A DNA stretch of 64,000 nucleotides, taken from Symsagittifera roscoffensis. Lineage: Eukaryota; Xenacoelomorpha; Acoela; Convolutidae. The position numbers were made by a program, and so were the translations under genes. The notes below the pieces were generated by a model. It saw nothing but the letters and a program-made list of their open reading frames with translations, made no database searches and was not told the origin of the DNA. The stretch's first letter is position 1. Every line of letters starts with the position of its first letter. The stretch covers positions 73,967,465 through 74,031,464 of the forward strand of contig NC_087064.1 of the NCBI RefSeq assembly GCF_963678635.1. The letters are read 5' to 3'. Shown in pieces: positions 58,101 through 64,000 of the stretch.

Positions 58101-60438
58101 CCCACATTTTGTGCTAATAACCATTAAAAAAAATCAACGTTTTTCTTTTTCTTTTTTGGAGATAAAGGGATCTTGTTAACTATCCCCCCTATGGTACCTT
58201 GCAACGAACCCCCCCTCCCCCTATAAAGAAAGAAGCAAACAGTTACCCCCCCCACCCCTATTGCAGTAGGGGAAGAAATAGTTAACAAGATCCGAGATTT
58301 AAAAAAAATATCGTTTAAGCGGATTAGATTTAGCAAAAATACCTTAGCCACACAATTTTTGTTAGTTTCAACTCCATTTTGATATCGATACACTGGGTTA
58401 TCAAGGTTTTGAGTGTCATTAAGATTTTTCGCGGATAAGGGAATTTTTTCTTTTTGGATTGAAAGAAAAAACCTAAAAGAGTACAATTGATAGAAGAAAT
58501 TACAATATATTCAGACTTCTGTATAATGTTTTAATAATTTTTCTAGCGTAGACAGACGTAAGTGTAGATAAATCGCTTCGTCCTTGAAATGATTGTTCCA
58601 CCACTTTTCTTCAAATTGCCTTCGAGCTTTGTAATCGGCATCTTGATCCTGATAGTAGAAAAACCTGATTATTGCAGTAGACATTAAGTATTATGGTAGA
58701 TATGCTTTCAATGCTATGCTTTCAATTTTACAAATTCGAGTTGTTAAGAATGTTTCTACAGAAAAATTGACTGTTTTTCAACAAATTTTATTCAACTCTT
58801 GCATTGGGCGGTGGGGGACATACTGCGTCCTTGCATGTCTTCTGTTCCCGGAGCCTCTTATTGAGTTCTTCATAAAGTTGATGTTAAAACTATTACCGTT
58901 CGCGATTTCAATCCTCACAATTTTGTTTCCTGTTTGCAAGCTAACGCATCACAGCCATCGTTTTACCATCTTCTGCCTCTCGCTGTAATCAGTCCCGCCA
59001 TTGCTTCATCCATTTTCAAGTCCTCTTGGTCTTTGCTCATAGTAGCCATCACATTGATTTTTAAAAGTTCAAGTATTATTCAGCTCAAATTAGAACTCAA
59101 TATTTTTAATTTCAGAACTCAAGCTTCTTCAATTTCAAAATAATGCTATGCAATTGAAACGCACAGCACAAGAAAAAAACTTTCCGGCAAAGTTAAAGCG
59201 TCCGTTCAGTAGAAATTCTCTTCTCTCTAATCATATCGATTAATATTATTTGAAAAACACCACATTGTTGGCAATATCCGTGATTTTGAGCATTTGTGTT
59301 GGAAAAAAAACGACGCTTCTTATGTTAATTGGATTTTTCACTGGAATTTTTTAAATGAAGAAGAGTATTAATGGGGAAGAGTAAAAAATTGATTTTCAGA
59401 TGTGATAACAGATGTGATAGATTCAGATGTGATAACTTTGTAGGTAATACTGAATGCGCCTTACATCCCCCCTTTGCCCGAGGCCGAATCGTGGACTGCG
59501 TCTGCGGGAACAACGACCCTGGTTGCCGTCAAACAAGAAATCATTGAGAGAAAGTGAGTAACACAATTTTGCGTCATAATTTTCCTCCCATGCCAAATCT
59601 CATGAAATTATATTACATTGACGCATTCAGAGGTCATAGATGACGTTCCTCTCATCTCTGGCGGCTACTTTTTCCGTGTCTGTACAAAACAGTCCCATAC
59701 AAAACAGTCCAATTCAAAACAGTTCGAAAAACAGTCCCAAGTAATAATTGTTTTAACAAGCCGGTAGGCCGAGAATTTTCCCTTGTTCAACAAACATAAT
59801 GAACAAAATAGTGACCGCCGCAGTCGTGCCAACGTGTTGCGAGCTTGCCAACAGAGGGTAGGACTTAATACGAGTTTTAGAGCCGGTTATTGCGCACCCA
59901 CCGGCGACCTTAAACCGGACTGTTTTGTATTGGACTGTTTTGTATGGGACTGCTTTGTATATGCACCTACTTTTTCCTTAAGCGTCTTCCTGGTTTGAGA
60001 ATCCTACAAAAATCCCCTATTTTAGACCTTTTTATAAGATTTGCTGGAAAATTCTCGTCTTTCAACTTTCTTACAAAAAATTGAAAGGTGATTTTTCGAA
60101 ATAAATACTTTGAAACAAAAGCTTCCGACTTTTAGTGATTTGAATTTTTTCACACAGTTCTCACAGCTTTTCTTAAAAGAAAATTCGTTAGGATAGGAAC
60201 TTTTTCACAAAACAATCTTAATTGATATCAACAGATTTATTCATTGTAATAAGTTGTTCGCGCTGGTTGGATGATCGTTTTCTAAATTTTCTCAAAAGCA
60301 TTTTTAGAGGCGGAAAGTACGGTGATTGTAGGACAAGTTGGCCGAACTTTTTGGCCTTGGACAAATCTTTCACCGAGCAGTGGCCCCGATATGACCAGAC
60401 GATTTGTGAACATTACTGCGTGCAAGCTGAGATTTTCC
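24091..60438 (+). CDS. DEG/ENaC-family ion channel with LDLa and CUB domains, 11 exons, 3' end missing
   Basis: Exons: 24091-25134, 30312-30454, 30972-31101 (duplicated at 34322-34464 and 34982-35111), 44454-44535, 48375-48465, 49641-49740, 50387-50507, 54444-54635, 56816-57489, 59444-59553 and 60308 into the assembly gap. Every junction keeps phase. The product would be a trimeric sodium-type channel of the plasma membrane. Seen in order: repeat-rich cytosolic N-terminus, TM1, ectodomain start with FPSVTVCNSNPLRKS, LDLa module, second LDLa-like module, CUB domain, basic/acidic linker, then ANDFIVQC, YGNCFIYN, the NAPYIPPLP strand and KYGDC, all hallmarks of the DEG/ENaC palm and beta-ball. 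About 939 residues are visible with one copy of exons 2-3. TM2 is not in view. The exon model is inferred by eye without transcripts. Confidence 0.85.
24110..24910 (+). repeat. coding minisatellite, 60-bp unit, about 13 copies
   Basis: Units are exactly 60 bp and in frame, each beginning GGGGATCAATCCC and ending AGCTCGGAGGTT. Central units differ at only one or two bases, including synonymous positions, while the last two units are diverged (GGCGACCC-type and CATGGTTAC variants). This points to recent homogenisation and variable copy number. The 60-bp length also keeps another + frame and two antisense frames open; these are artefacts. Confidence 0.97.
25135..25600. other. start of channel intron 1
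   Basis: Contains a G10 run near 25183 and AT-rich sequence. No other feature was seen. Confidence 0.5.
25611..25960. repeat. dispersed repeat (CAAGACTGCTC family), copy 1
   Basis: Shares ACAAGACTGCTC, the TGATTGC block, CTCCGCTTAC, the CACAAGTTAATTATC block and AATCACAGGTGAAATATCTT with the copies at 54.6-56.3 kb. No terminal repeats were recognised. It may be a SINE or a decayed DNA element. Confidence 0.55.
26610..29434 (+). pseudogene. decayed gypsy-type pol (RNase H, integrase and C-terminal tail)
   Basis: Broken frames in pol order. RNase H: YSLRKELMIATDHQAVLSD, then TRWADILLP at about 26625-26745. Integrase zinc region at 27082-27408 (LGKAVLKQLHW) with the C-x2-C pair CKNCTRYSKN at about 27412. 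Core: LLIATDRFSKFP at about 27556, then GIPDAIRTDQ, NIKHI and GLVERLIQTIK (27668-27825). A basic C-terminal region extends to 29434 and includes the intact-looking frames 28896-29123 and 29123-29434. Stops and frame changes separate the parts, so it is dead. It is a different lineage from the element at 1-8169 and lies in intron 1 of the channel gene. The part from 27965 onward is copied in the tandem duplication. Confidence 0.85.
29435..30311. other. channel intron 1, 3' part
   Basis: No gene. A patch at about 29975-30110 has CCCCTG-containing words repeated every 31 bp, with a partly inverted partner (GGGGGCTGAAATGGGAGTTA), possibly another small inverted-repeat element. A pyrimidine tract and two AG acceptors (30298 and 30311) precede exon 2; only the second gives the right phase. 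Confidence 0.5.
30312..30454 (+). CDS. channel exon 2: end of TM1 and FPSVTVCN motif
   Basis: Encodes MSVLVTSYLAYEVDTQITL, then ESTFPSVTVCNSNPLRKS, the strand after TM1 that defines DEG/ENaC channels (FPxVTxCNxNPxRxS). The donor AA|GTATGT splits a lysine codon completed by exon 3. Confidence 0.9.
30750..30832 (+). repeat. possible tRNA-derived SINE relic
   Basis: GGTGACTCTAGGTTTGCGGG and GCTCGAATCTTG resemble the anticodon-arm to T-arm part of a tRNA with a B box (GGTTCGAATCC). The acceptor stem does not pair, so it is not a tRNA gene. The same sequence is in unit 2 at about 34760-34842. Confidence 0.35.
30972..31101 (+). CDS. channel exon 3: start of first LDLa module
   Basis: Encodes KYEVLAELDSS to VCEDYQELCENSM. 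Its two cysteines are the first two of an LDLa module completed by exon 4, which supports direct splicing over the 13-kb (or 9-kb, from the copy) intron. It ends in phase 0 at ATG|GTTTGT. Confidence 0.85.
31401..31800 (+). mobile_element. hAT-like MITE with 8-bp target duplication
   Basis: Termini CAGGGGCGGATTTAGG and CCTAGATCCGCCCCTG form an inverted repeat. The flanks carry the 8-bp duplication GCTTGGTG (31393-31400 and 31801-31808), the size typical of hAT elements. No transposase frame is present, so it is non-autonomous. Confidence 0.93.
31976..33444 (+). pseudogene. second copy of the gypsy pol 3' part
   Basis: Copy of 27965-29434 produced by the duplication. It lacks the RNase H and integrase core. 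The C-terminal frames at 32906-33133 and 33133-33444 are intact but have no promoter or upstream domains. Confidence 0.85.
34322..34464 (+). CDS. channel exon 2, duplicated copy
   Basis: Identical in sequence to exon 2 by eye, with the same acceptor and donor. With exon 3' it forms a 273-bp cassette that starts and ends in phase 0, so skipping, choosing one, or including both copies all keep the reading frame. Confidence 0.8.
34982..35111 (+). CDS. channel exon 3, duplicated copy
   Basis: Identical to exon 3 by eye. This copy is nearer to exon 4 and could be the one spliced to it. Confidence 0.8.
35411..35812 (+). mobile_element. hAT-like MITE, copy carried by duplication unit 2
   Basis: Same insertion as 31401-31800, with the same GCTTGGTG flanks, so the MITE entered before the duplication. 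It has a longer G run and a GGTCGAC in place of GGTCTAC. Confidence 0.93.
35981..36830. other. channel intron 3, nothing recognised
   Basis: AT-rich, with no coding or repeat signal. Confidence 0.55.
36835..37080. repeat. repeat remnants: dispersed tail and CAGACC words
   Basis: 36835-36915 matches the dispersed tail seen at 12105 and 13275. 36972-37040 carries GGGACCGACCTTTTACCAGA and further TTTTACCAGA words, a diverged relative of the arm of the element at 37936. Confidence 0.5.
37745..37935. repeat. array of palindromic TTTCAGATCTGAAAT words
   Basis: Six or more forms of CAGATCTGAAAT occur within 190 bp (first at 37754), with further ones at about 38770-38815. The words are self-complementary around AGATCT. 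The function, if any, is unknown. Confidence 0.7.
37936..38600. mobile_element. foldback-type element with TTTAGCAGACC words
   Basis: The left part is two 188-bp tandem units beginning CCGATCGTTTAGCAGACC and CCGATTGTTTAGCAGACC. The right end reads inward as CCGACCGGTTTTTTAGCAGA, an inverted match. A 143-bp tandem pair (38347 and 38490, GCGGTCGCTAAT) lies between. TA flanks both sides (37934 and 38601). No coding frame. Confidence 0.7.
38601..40480. other. channel intron 3, nothing recognised
   Basis: AT-rich. Contains a short stem of ATTCATTCATT against GAATGAATGAATG (39598-39670) and imperfect 60-bp repetition near 39800-39900. No gene. Confidence 0.5.
40481..42780. other. 2.3-kb block of different composition, origin unknown
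   Basis: More GC and fewer homopolymers than the intron around it, and no long open frame on either strand. It includes a 46-bp tandem pair at 40735 and 40781 (GACCCACCCCTAACTTCCGG). It may be a solo LTR or another non-coding insertion; ends were not found. Confidence 0.4.
40735..40826. repeat. 46-bp tandem duplication
   Basis: Two nearly identical units, starting GACCCACCCCTAACTTCCGG and closing CTCAGCAGCC(C/T)(C/T)ATACG. Confidence 0.9.
42781..44453. other. channel intron 3, 3' part
   Basis: AT-rich with loosely repetitive phrases around GTTTTGATGCA. No gene. Confidence 0.5.
44454..44535 (+). CDS. channel exon 4: core of first LDLa module
   Basis: Encodes QCIPSRWICNGRVDCDNGWD then EGEDVDG. 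Together with exon 3 (two Cys) and exon 5 (INC) it gives the six cysteines and the acidic calcium cage of an LDL-receptor class A module. Flanked by TTTCAG and GTAAGC. Confidence 0.92.
45685..46111 (+). mobile_element. hAT-like MITE, full-length copy
   Basis: Begins CAGGGGCGGATTTAGGG and ends CTAGATTCGCCCCTG. It is flanked by the 8-bp duplication TAAGTATT (45677-45684 and 46112-46119). Lies in intron 4. Confidence 0.93.
46120..47640. other. channel intron 4, nothing recognised
   Basis: AT-rich and homopolymer-rich. The upstream part of intron 4, including opposing 130-codon frames at 45050-45489, also shows no supported gene. Confidence 0.5.
47652..47862. mobile_element. foldback-type element with CGACAATTCGTAACA words
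   Basis: The left arm has four copies of a 16-18 bp word (CGACAATTCGTAACAG). The right arm has three copies reversed (GAATTGTCGCCTGTTACG). About 85 bp of unrelated sequence separates them. No coding capacity. Confidence 0.8.
47890..48113 (+). mobile_element. MITE right-end fragment
   Basis: Internal and right parts of the CAGGGGCGGATTTAG family: CTGCGCCTGCGGCGCAAAA, CAATTTAGTCAATCG and the end CATAGATCTGCCCCTA. The left half is missing and is abutted by the foldback element. Confidence 0.8.
48375..48465 (+). CDS. channel exon 5: end of LDLa 1, start of LDLa 2
   Basis: Encodes the last cysteine of the first LDLa (PINC), a short linker, and DGFCNKGLVR, which opens the second module. Acceptor TTTACAG, donor AG|GTGCGC. 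Confidence 0.85.
48613..48968 (+). mobile_element. hAT-like MITE, diverged copy
   Basis: Starts CAGTGGCGGACTTGGGG and ends TTTAGATCCGCCCCTA. Flanks ATGTTGAT (48605-48612) and ATGTTCAT (48969-48976) are an 8-bp duplication with one mismatch. Confidence 0.88.
48977..49640. other. channel intron 5, nothing recognised
   Basis: Very AT-rich around 49200-49480. No gene. Confidence 0.55.
49641..49740 (+). CDS. channel exon 6: second LDLa-like module
   Basis: Encodes CNDTIPLCAVPCNNITECPD then GFDEAASPLNCTQ. With FCNKG from exon 5 it gives six cysteines and the closing CPDGFDE of an LDLa, though its spacing is atypical. Donor CAG|GTTTGT, phase 0. Confidence 0.85.
49826..50045 (-). mobile_element. 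MITE fragments, reversed, with a second truncated end
   Basis: 49826-49991 is a reversed piece (GAATCTAGGATTT at the left, GGCGCGTGCTCC inside). At 49992 a new forward-like end CAGGGGTGGATTTATTTTGG begins and is lost after a C run. Confidence 0.6.
50387..50507 (+). CDS. channel exon 7: first half of CUB domain
   Basis: Encodes FLSCGGDLSATGSDQTFSSN, then GYPSSNYKNDQNCKWLITTA: the CGG opening, the YPxxY turn and the NCxW strand of a CUB domain. Phase 1 at its end (GCT A|GTGAGT). Confidence 0.92.
50508..52015. other. channel intron 7, 5' part
   Basis: AT-rich. May include the decayed 5' half of the non-LTR element that follows, but no domain could be read. Confidence 0.4.
52016..53610 (+). pseudogene. 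non-LTR retrotransposon (jockey/RTE-like) RT relic
   Basis: RT blocks appear in order with frame changes: AKIIPFYKE and FRPISLLPALRKL (about 52030-52110), a region like QYGFR (about 52185), then after an insertion MNDVLQGSVLCLFLFIVFVS (about 53085), and YKRLDITIDSDHKFNSGVEI then YQLRKFL (53360-53475) of the thumb. The YxDD block is lost. Same strand as the channel gene. Confidence 0.8.
52380..52860 (-). other. GC-richer open segment inserted in the non-LTR relic
   Basis: A 112-codon minus-strand frame (52399-52737) is serine- and acidic-rich (VIETCSSVDSSAENVSKKLE). Its upstream extension after one stop has SRLENLSEESGTEGNGDVDR. It interrupts the RT between blocks that should be adjacent, so it is an insertion. 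The style recalls the acidic spacer of the pol at 1939-5232, but homology is not established. Confidence 0.35.
53611..54443. other. channel intron 7, 3' part
   Basis: No gene seen. Confidence 0.5.
54444..54635 (+). CDS. channel exon 8: second half of CUB domain, GC donor
   Basis: Encodes AGEIIELSIAAQFDIEDESD, then GNCDYDSLTFYNGE and KLCGNVAPTAPIRST, the CDYD and LCG strands of the CUB domain. The only phase-correct donor is ACAG|GCAAGG at 54636, the consensus of the minor GC-AG intron class; joining to GC ACC AAA of exon 9 restores the next CUB strand (STGTKLLVVF). Confidence 0.88.
54645..56335. repeat. dispersed repeat (CAAGACTGCTC family), further copies in intron 8
   Basis: At least two copies (54645-55245 and 55255-55950) share GGACTGCTTGTATCAGGG or AGACTGCTCGTATCAGGG, a CTCCGYTTAC block, a TGGTCAAATTGACAATCTGT-type block, ACTTTACRAAAAATGATCAC and RTCGAAATTTGTCTG. 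56085-56335 is a partial third copy. Confidence 0.6.
56336..56815. other. channel intron 8, 3' part
   Basis: Nothing recognised before the acceptor TTTCCAG at 56809-56815. Confidence 0.5.
56816..57489 (+). CDS. channel exon 9: CUB end, basic/acidic linker, DEG/ENaC core
   Basis: Starts with TKLLVVFVSDGTERRTGFQI, the last CUB strands. A linker follows with basic clusters SRARAKR, TRSKRKVKK and RVRR, then a Tyr/Asp-rich stretch (DYTYDYSYWENYDARYDNFD). The DEG/ENaC ectodomain resumes at ANDFIVQCTYDGREC, with NPKYGNCFIYNS and FGLKLTLFLDKEEYIGVLS. The frame stays open 81 bp past the donor (CGT|GTAAGA at 57490). Confidence 0.92.
57490..58160. other. channel intron 9, nothing recognised
   Basis: No supported feature. 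Short open frames on both strands lack any family signal. Confidence 0.5.
58167..58295. repeat. short inverted repeat, MITE-like
   Basis: GGGATCTTGTTAACTATC at the left pairs with ATAGTTAACAAGATCC at the right, enclosing C-rich sequence. Total about 129 bp. No target duplication was identified. Confidence 0.6.
58296..59443. other. channel intron 9, 3' part
   Basis: AT-rich, no gene. Ends at the acceptor TTTGTAG, 59437-59443. Confidence 0.5.
59444..59553 (+). CDS. channel exon 10: DEG/ENaC pre-palm strands
   Basis: Encodes VILNAPYIPPLPEAESWTAS then AGTTTLVAVKQEIIER, matching the rVxIHxPxxxP ... PGxxTxIxV segment of the family. Phase 2 donor AA|GTGAGT is completed by exon 11. Confidence 0.88.
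59681..59962. mobile_element. foldback-type element with ACAAAACAGTCCCA words
   Basis: The left arm has four words (ACAAAACAGTCCCAT, then diverged forms). The right arm has three reversed (GGACTGTTTTGTATGGGACT). TA dinucleotides flank both ends. The 170-bp centre has no coding frame. Confidence 0.8.
60308..60438 (+). CDS. channel exon 11 (interrupted by assembly gap)
   Basis: Encodes GGKYGDCRTSWPNFLALDKS then YDQTICEHYCVQAEIF, equal to the PYGxC and YxxxxCxxxC stretch of DEG/ENaC channels. The frame is open to the first N at 60439. The C-x-C motif, TM2 and C-terminus must lie in the gap or beyond the window. Confidence 0.87.
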
Positions 60439-60638
60439 NNNNNNNNNNNNNNNNNNNNNNNNNNNNNNNNNNNNNNNNNNNNNNNNNNNNNNNNNNNNNN
60501 NNNNNNNNNNNNNNNNNNNNNNNNNNNNNNNNNNNNNNNNNNNNNNNNNNNNNNNNNNNNNNNNNNNNNNNNNNNNNNNNNNNNNNNNNNNNNNNNNNNN
60601 NNNNNNNNNNNNNNNNNNNNNNNNNNNNNNNNNNNNNN
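60439..60638. other. assembly gap, 200 N
   Basis: Exactly 200 undetermined bases. It hides the end of exon 11 and the left part of a MITE. The round length suggests its true size is unknown. Confidence 0.99.
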
Positions 60639-60759
60639 CGCTCGGAAAATGAATTTGGTCGACATAAAAAAGTCGACAAAAATTTCGAAACGTTTTTGAG
60701 AATACACCCCCCCCCCCCCCCACACACACACACTCGAAAAGATCCTAGATCCGCCCCTG
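60639..60759 (+). mobile_element. right end of a MITE emerging from the gap
   Basis: AATTTGGTCGACATAAAAAA and the terminal CCTAGATCCGCCCCTG identify the CAGGGGCGGATTTAG family. A C run followed by a short CA repeat lies inside. The right flank AGAAAACT would be the 8-bp duplication if the left flank proves to match. Confidence 0.85.
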
Positions 60760-62396
60760 AGAAAACTAACAAACAATTATGAATTTGTCAAGAATAGGTT
60801 GATATGAAAGTTGCACAGAAGGCTCCGACCTCAGTTTTTTTGGCAGTTGTATAAAATTAACAGTTTATGATTGATTTTGTTAACCTAACTAATAAACATC
60901 AAAATTGAACATTTCGAACAGATTTTCGCTCGAAATTCGCTCGAAATTTAAACTGATTTTCTCGATGACTCATGATATATCAAGCGACCTTATCAGGCAA
61001 TTAATTTGATTGCATAATTTTGCGTAAAAATTTAAAAATAACACACCGGAATGCGAATGACTGTAGTCGTTACAAAACTTGGTATTCATAACAACAAAGG
61101 AACCCGGTTTGTGTTCAGAGTGCATAAAATTTTCCGACACAGTAAACGCTAAAAAATACAAAAAAAAACACTTTGAGATCATTGAATTGAAATTCAGAAT
61201 CCTGATAGAAAGCTAATGAATATTTCATTTTTTGTTGCCTGCTGTTATGAAACTTTTTTGCCCGTAAATTAATCAAAGCAAAAAAAATCGAGCCAAATTT
61301 CAGGTCAATAAAATCACGTTTTGAAATTATATTTTAAAATCTGGACGATAGATGCAAAGGCTTATTAATCATCTTAAATTGATTGCAAAAGTTTAATTTT
61401 TCCTCGCTGTTTGTTGAAGGCAGTTTTTTTTGGCAGATTTTGCTAAATTACCACAAGATACAAATGGTCTGTTTTAGCCCGTTTTGTTGAAAAAGTGAGC
61501 CAAAGCTATAAAAGTAGATGCAATTAAAGTATTTTGTTATCCTAGTCCAATTTTGGAAAGAAAATCAAATCAACGACAAGTTTTTGGGTCTTAAGTCACC
61601 GCAATTTAATTCTAGTATTTTCAGCATTTTCAATGCATTTAAATTTTGAATTCTCATTGGCATTCATTTCTACTCTACTTAGGGTAATTTGTTCAAATCT
61701 TTAGTACACGAAGTTCCTTCACATTTTAAAGTCACAATTTAAAGTCCTTCACATTTTAATTTTAATAAAATTGAATTATTCTTCCGACCACTGAGGATCT
61801 TCGTATTCAGACTTTAGCTTTTTTTCTCCTTTTTCCTGTTTCAAGTTTTCCAAGCAAAATCTGGTAAAATCAGGAAAATTGGTTGTTAGAACCTCATCCA
61901 CATGTTTTTCGAAATTATTTGTTTGGCAGTGCAAACTGCTAGGTTGTCAAATTGCCTCATCGTCTCAAATATTTTGTTTCAGCAAAGAATTGATCAATTT
62001 ATTGAAAATAGGTAAAAGGAAAAAGGTTTAGTAGAGTGATTGTAAAATTATCAGTTTCAAATTCCTTCAATCAGTACTTTTGCTCAAAAGTTTGTATTGA
62101 GAAAACTCGTTTGGGTTAGAGTGATCTGCAGTCACTTTAAGAGAGTTGTTTACTGCGAACCGTCATTTTCATCAAATAAAAAAAGCACTTTAAATGTTTT
62201 CCTGGTGATAAAAAGTGGTTATTAGCAAAATTTCTTAAATTGCTATTTTCAGGATCAACTTTTTAGCGGAATCTTTTAAACGAAAATAACAAAAAACTGA
62301 AAAACTCAATCAAGATCTTTTTTCGCTTCGATTGTTTTCAATTCAAGAATTCACATCTAGTTCAAAAATCAGAACAAAAATAAAATGAAAAGCATA
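60760..62396. other. no gene recognised; channel intron or beyond
   Basis: AT-rich. TM2 and the conserved GLFLG-type motif of DEG/ENaC were looked for and not found. Confidence 0.5.
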
Positions 62397-63413
62397 CCCG
62401 CACTAACAAAAATGGATTAGGATTGATTTCAGTATAAAAAAATTACGTTGATTGAATTTAGATCGATTTTAGTACGAAAAAAGTACGAAGATTAAATTTA
62501 AAAAATGAAGCTTGATTTGGATCGATTTAAAATCGATTTAAATTGATCTTAAATCCCAGCTAAAAAAAATTGACCCAAATTGATTTTAAATCAATTTAAA
62601 TGCAATTTTTCCAGTCTTGGTTTATTTTTATTTTTAAGGGGATTAAAACGGATGCAAATCGATTTTTTTTATTCGAGATTTATCAGTTTCAAATTTTTAT
62701 TGCATTGATTCATTGCCTATCATTTTTCATTTTACATCTATAGCGTTTTGTAGCATAAAAAAGACCAAATAGTAAGACCAAAAGATTGATGAAATTCTAT
62801 GATTTTTTTGCATAATTTGAGTTCATAAACTGATCTATGTTGACCCTTTTCTGGATTCATATTATAAGTTGTGCCCAAAATCTGATTTATCCTCATATTT
62901 TTCCATGGTTTAAATGCATATTAATGAGATCAAATTTTAATTTATTCTGACCTCTTTCTTGTTTGTTAAATAGGGTTTTGCATTATCTGATTTAAATAAT
63001 TTTTCTATGAATTCTGCCTATTTTCGAGCTTAAAATCTGATTTATGTGGATCATTTTATTAAATTCTATAACATCTGGCACTAGTGTTTATATTTAAAAA
63101 ATCGAGAAAAAAAGTTTCACCTATTTTTTCTAAAGAGTATAATTTTTTCGCCGTGTAAGAAAAAAATGATTTTAGTTAAAATGGATTTAAGTGAGCTGCT
63201 GAAGGATTTTAGTGAGTCGGAAAATCCACCCAAATCGATTTAAATAGATTTTGTAGGCACTTAAATTGATCCAAAGTTTTCAAAAAGTTCGCTTTAAATT
63301 GATTTAAAATCCATTTAAGTTCGTAAAATGTACATTGTTAATCAATTTGGATTGATATTAAATCAATATTAAATCAATTTAAATCGATCCAAAACCATTT
63401 TTGTCAGTGCGGG
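62397..63413. mobile_element. 1-kb inverted-repeat element flanked by TA
   Basis: CCCGCACTAACAAAAATGG at the left pairs with CCATTTTTGTCAGTGCGGG at the right, with one mismatch. TA lies on both sides (62395-62396 and 63414-63415), as for Tc1/mariner-type insertion. The subterminal regions are filled with AAATCGATTTAAATTGAT-like words. No transposase. Confidence 0.88.
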
Positions 63414-64000
63414 TACTTTTTAAAATTATTTTTTCTTTGTTCATATTCGTTGAGATTTAATAAGGTCAAGAAAACTAGTATATTGCCTGTATAAAATGAT
63501 AAGTATGAAAAACATGGATTACAACCATTGTGAATTTTTTTCCATTTTTTGAATATTCTGTAAATTAACCTAGCAAGAAATTGTTTACTTCGCTTAATGT
63601 GCAATCGGAATTTTCAGGGCTTTGCCTTAATATACGAGCAAATCATGTTATTCCGACCATGAAAATGGGGATGATCTTTGTATTCGGGTTTGTTTTAGTT
63701 TTGTTTATTTTTGTTTTCCACGCAAATTCAGCTACCACATATAATGATCAGACTAGGTTGAGGGATATCAAATTAATTACATAAAATTAAAGCCCTTACA
63801 CTCGTGATTGGAACCGTATTACAAAATTTGAAAAATGGTTTGAAATGTTTGGATATTTCGTCTTATTTCGAGCAAATAAAGCAAGCGAACAAGTTTATTC
63901 TAATTGCCTAAAAACCTAATTTAAAGTGTAAAACCTTAGTTTTACTTGGGTAACGTTAGTTTACTTTGAGTATTTTCAATTTTTTTCGTTTTAAAAATGT
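63414..64000. other. no gene recognised
   Basis: A 67-codon hydrophobic frame at 63581-63784 has no family signal and does not resemble TM2 of the channel. Confidence 0.5.

Noticed and set aside
63581-63784. Hydrophobic 67-codon frame as TM2 of the channel
   Set aside because: Lacks the glycine-rich and conserved serine motif of DEG/ENaC TM2, and no acceptor gives the needed phase.

Overview
The window comes from an invertebrate animal genome. It is AT-rich, its genes are cut by GT-AG introns of 0.5-9 kb, and the sequence is crowded with decayed transposons. The phylum cannot be told from the sequence alone. Two host genes are supported, both on the + strand, and repeats fill most of the rest.

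Layout. (1) 1-8169, minus strand: the coding part of a Ty3/gypsy-type LTR retrotransposon (gag, zinc-knuckle frame, protease-position frame, pol, a third ORF resembling a macrodomain, and a fourth frame leaving the left edge). The catalytic core of the reverse transcriptase is missing, so this copy is defective. A 1.16-kb minisatellite with a 14-bp unit (8437-9600) lies upstream of gag. No LTR could be paired. (2) 12678-16404: a complete six-exon gene for a Gfo/Idh/MocA-family oxidoreductase (423 aa); its introns carry an inserted MITE fragment. (3) 24091 to beyond 60438: a very large gene reconstructed here exon by exon, encoding a DEG/ENaC-type ion channel. Exon 1 encodes a cytosolic N-terminus made of about thirteen near-identical 20-aa repeats, then TM1. 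Exons 2-3 carry the start of the ectodomain. Exons 3-6 form two LDL-receptor class A modules, exons 7-9 a CUB domain, and exons 9-11 the rest of the DEG/ENaC ectodomain. A 200-bp assembly gap interrupts exon 11, and TM2 is not seen. All splice phases agree, and domains split across introns are completed by the predicted splices.

The channel gene is altered by a 4-kb tandem duplication (27965-31968 and 31976-35980) that copies exons 2 and 3 as a phase-neutral cassette, together with part of a decayed gypsy-like pol and a MITE. Its introns also hold a non-LTR retrotransposon relic, a hAT-like MITE family with 8-bp target duplications, a TA-flanked 1-kb inverted-repeat element, and several elements of foldback type whose two ends are arrays of unrelated short words in opposite orientation.

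No bacterial operon, rRNA, CRISPR array or confident tRNA gene is present. Promoters and terminators could not be identified. Homology calls rest on recognising motifs by eye; no search was run.
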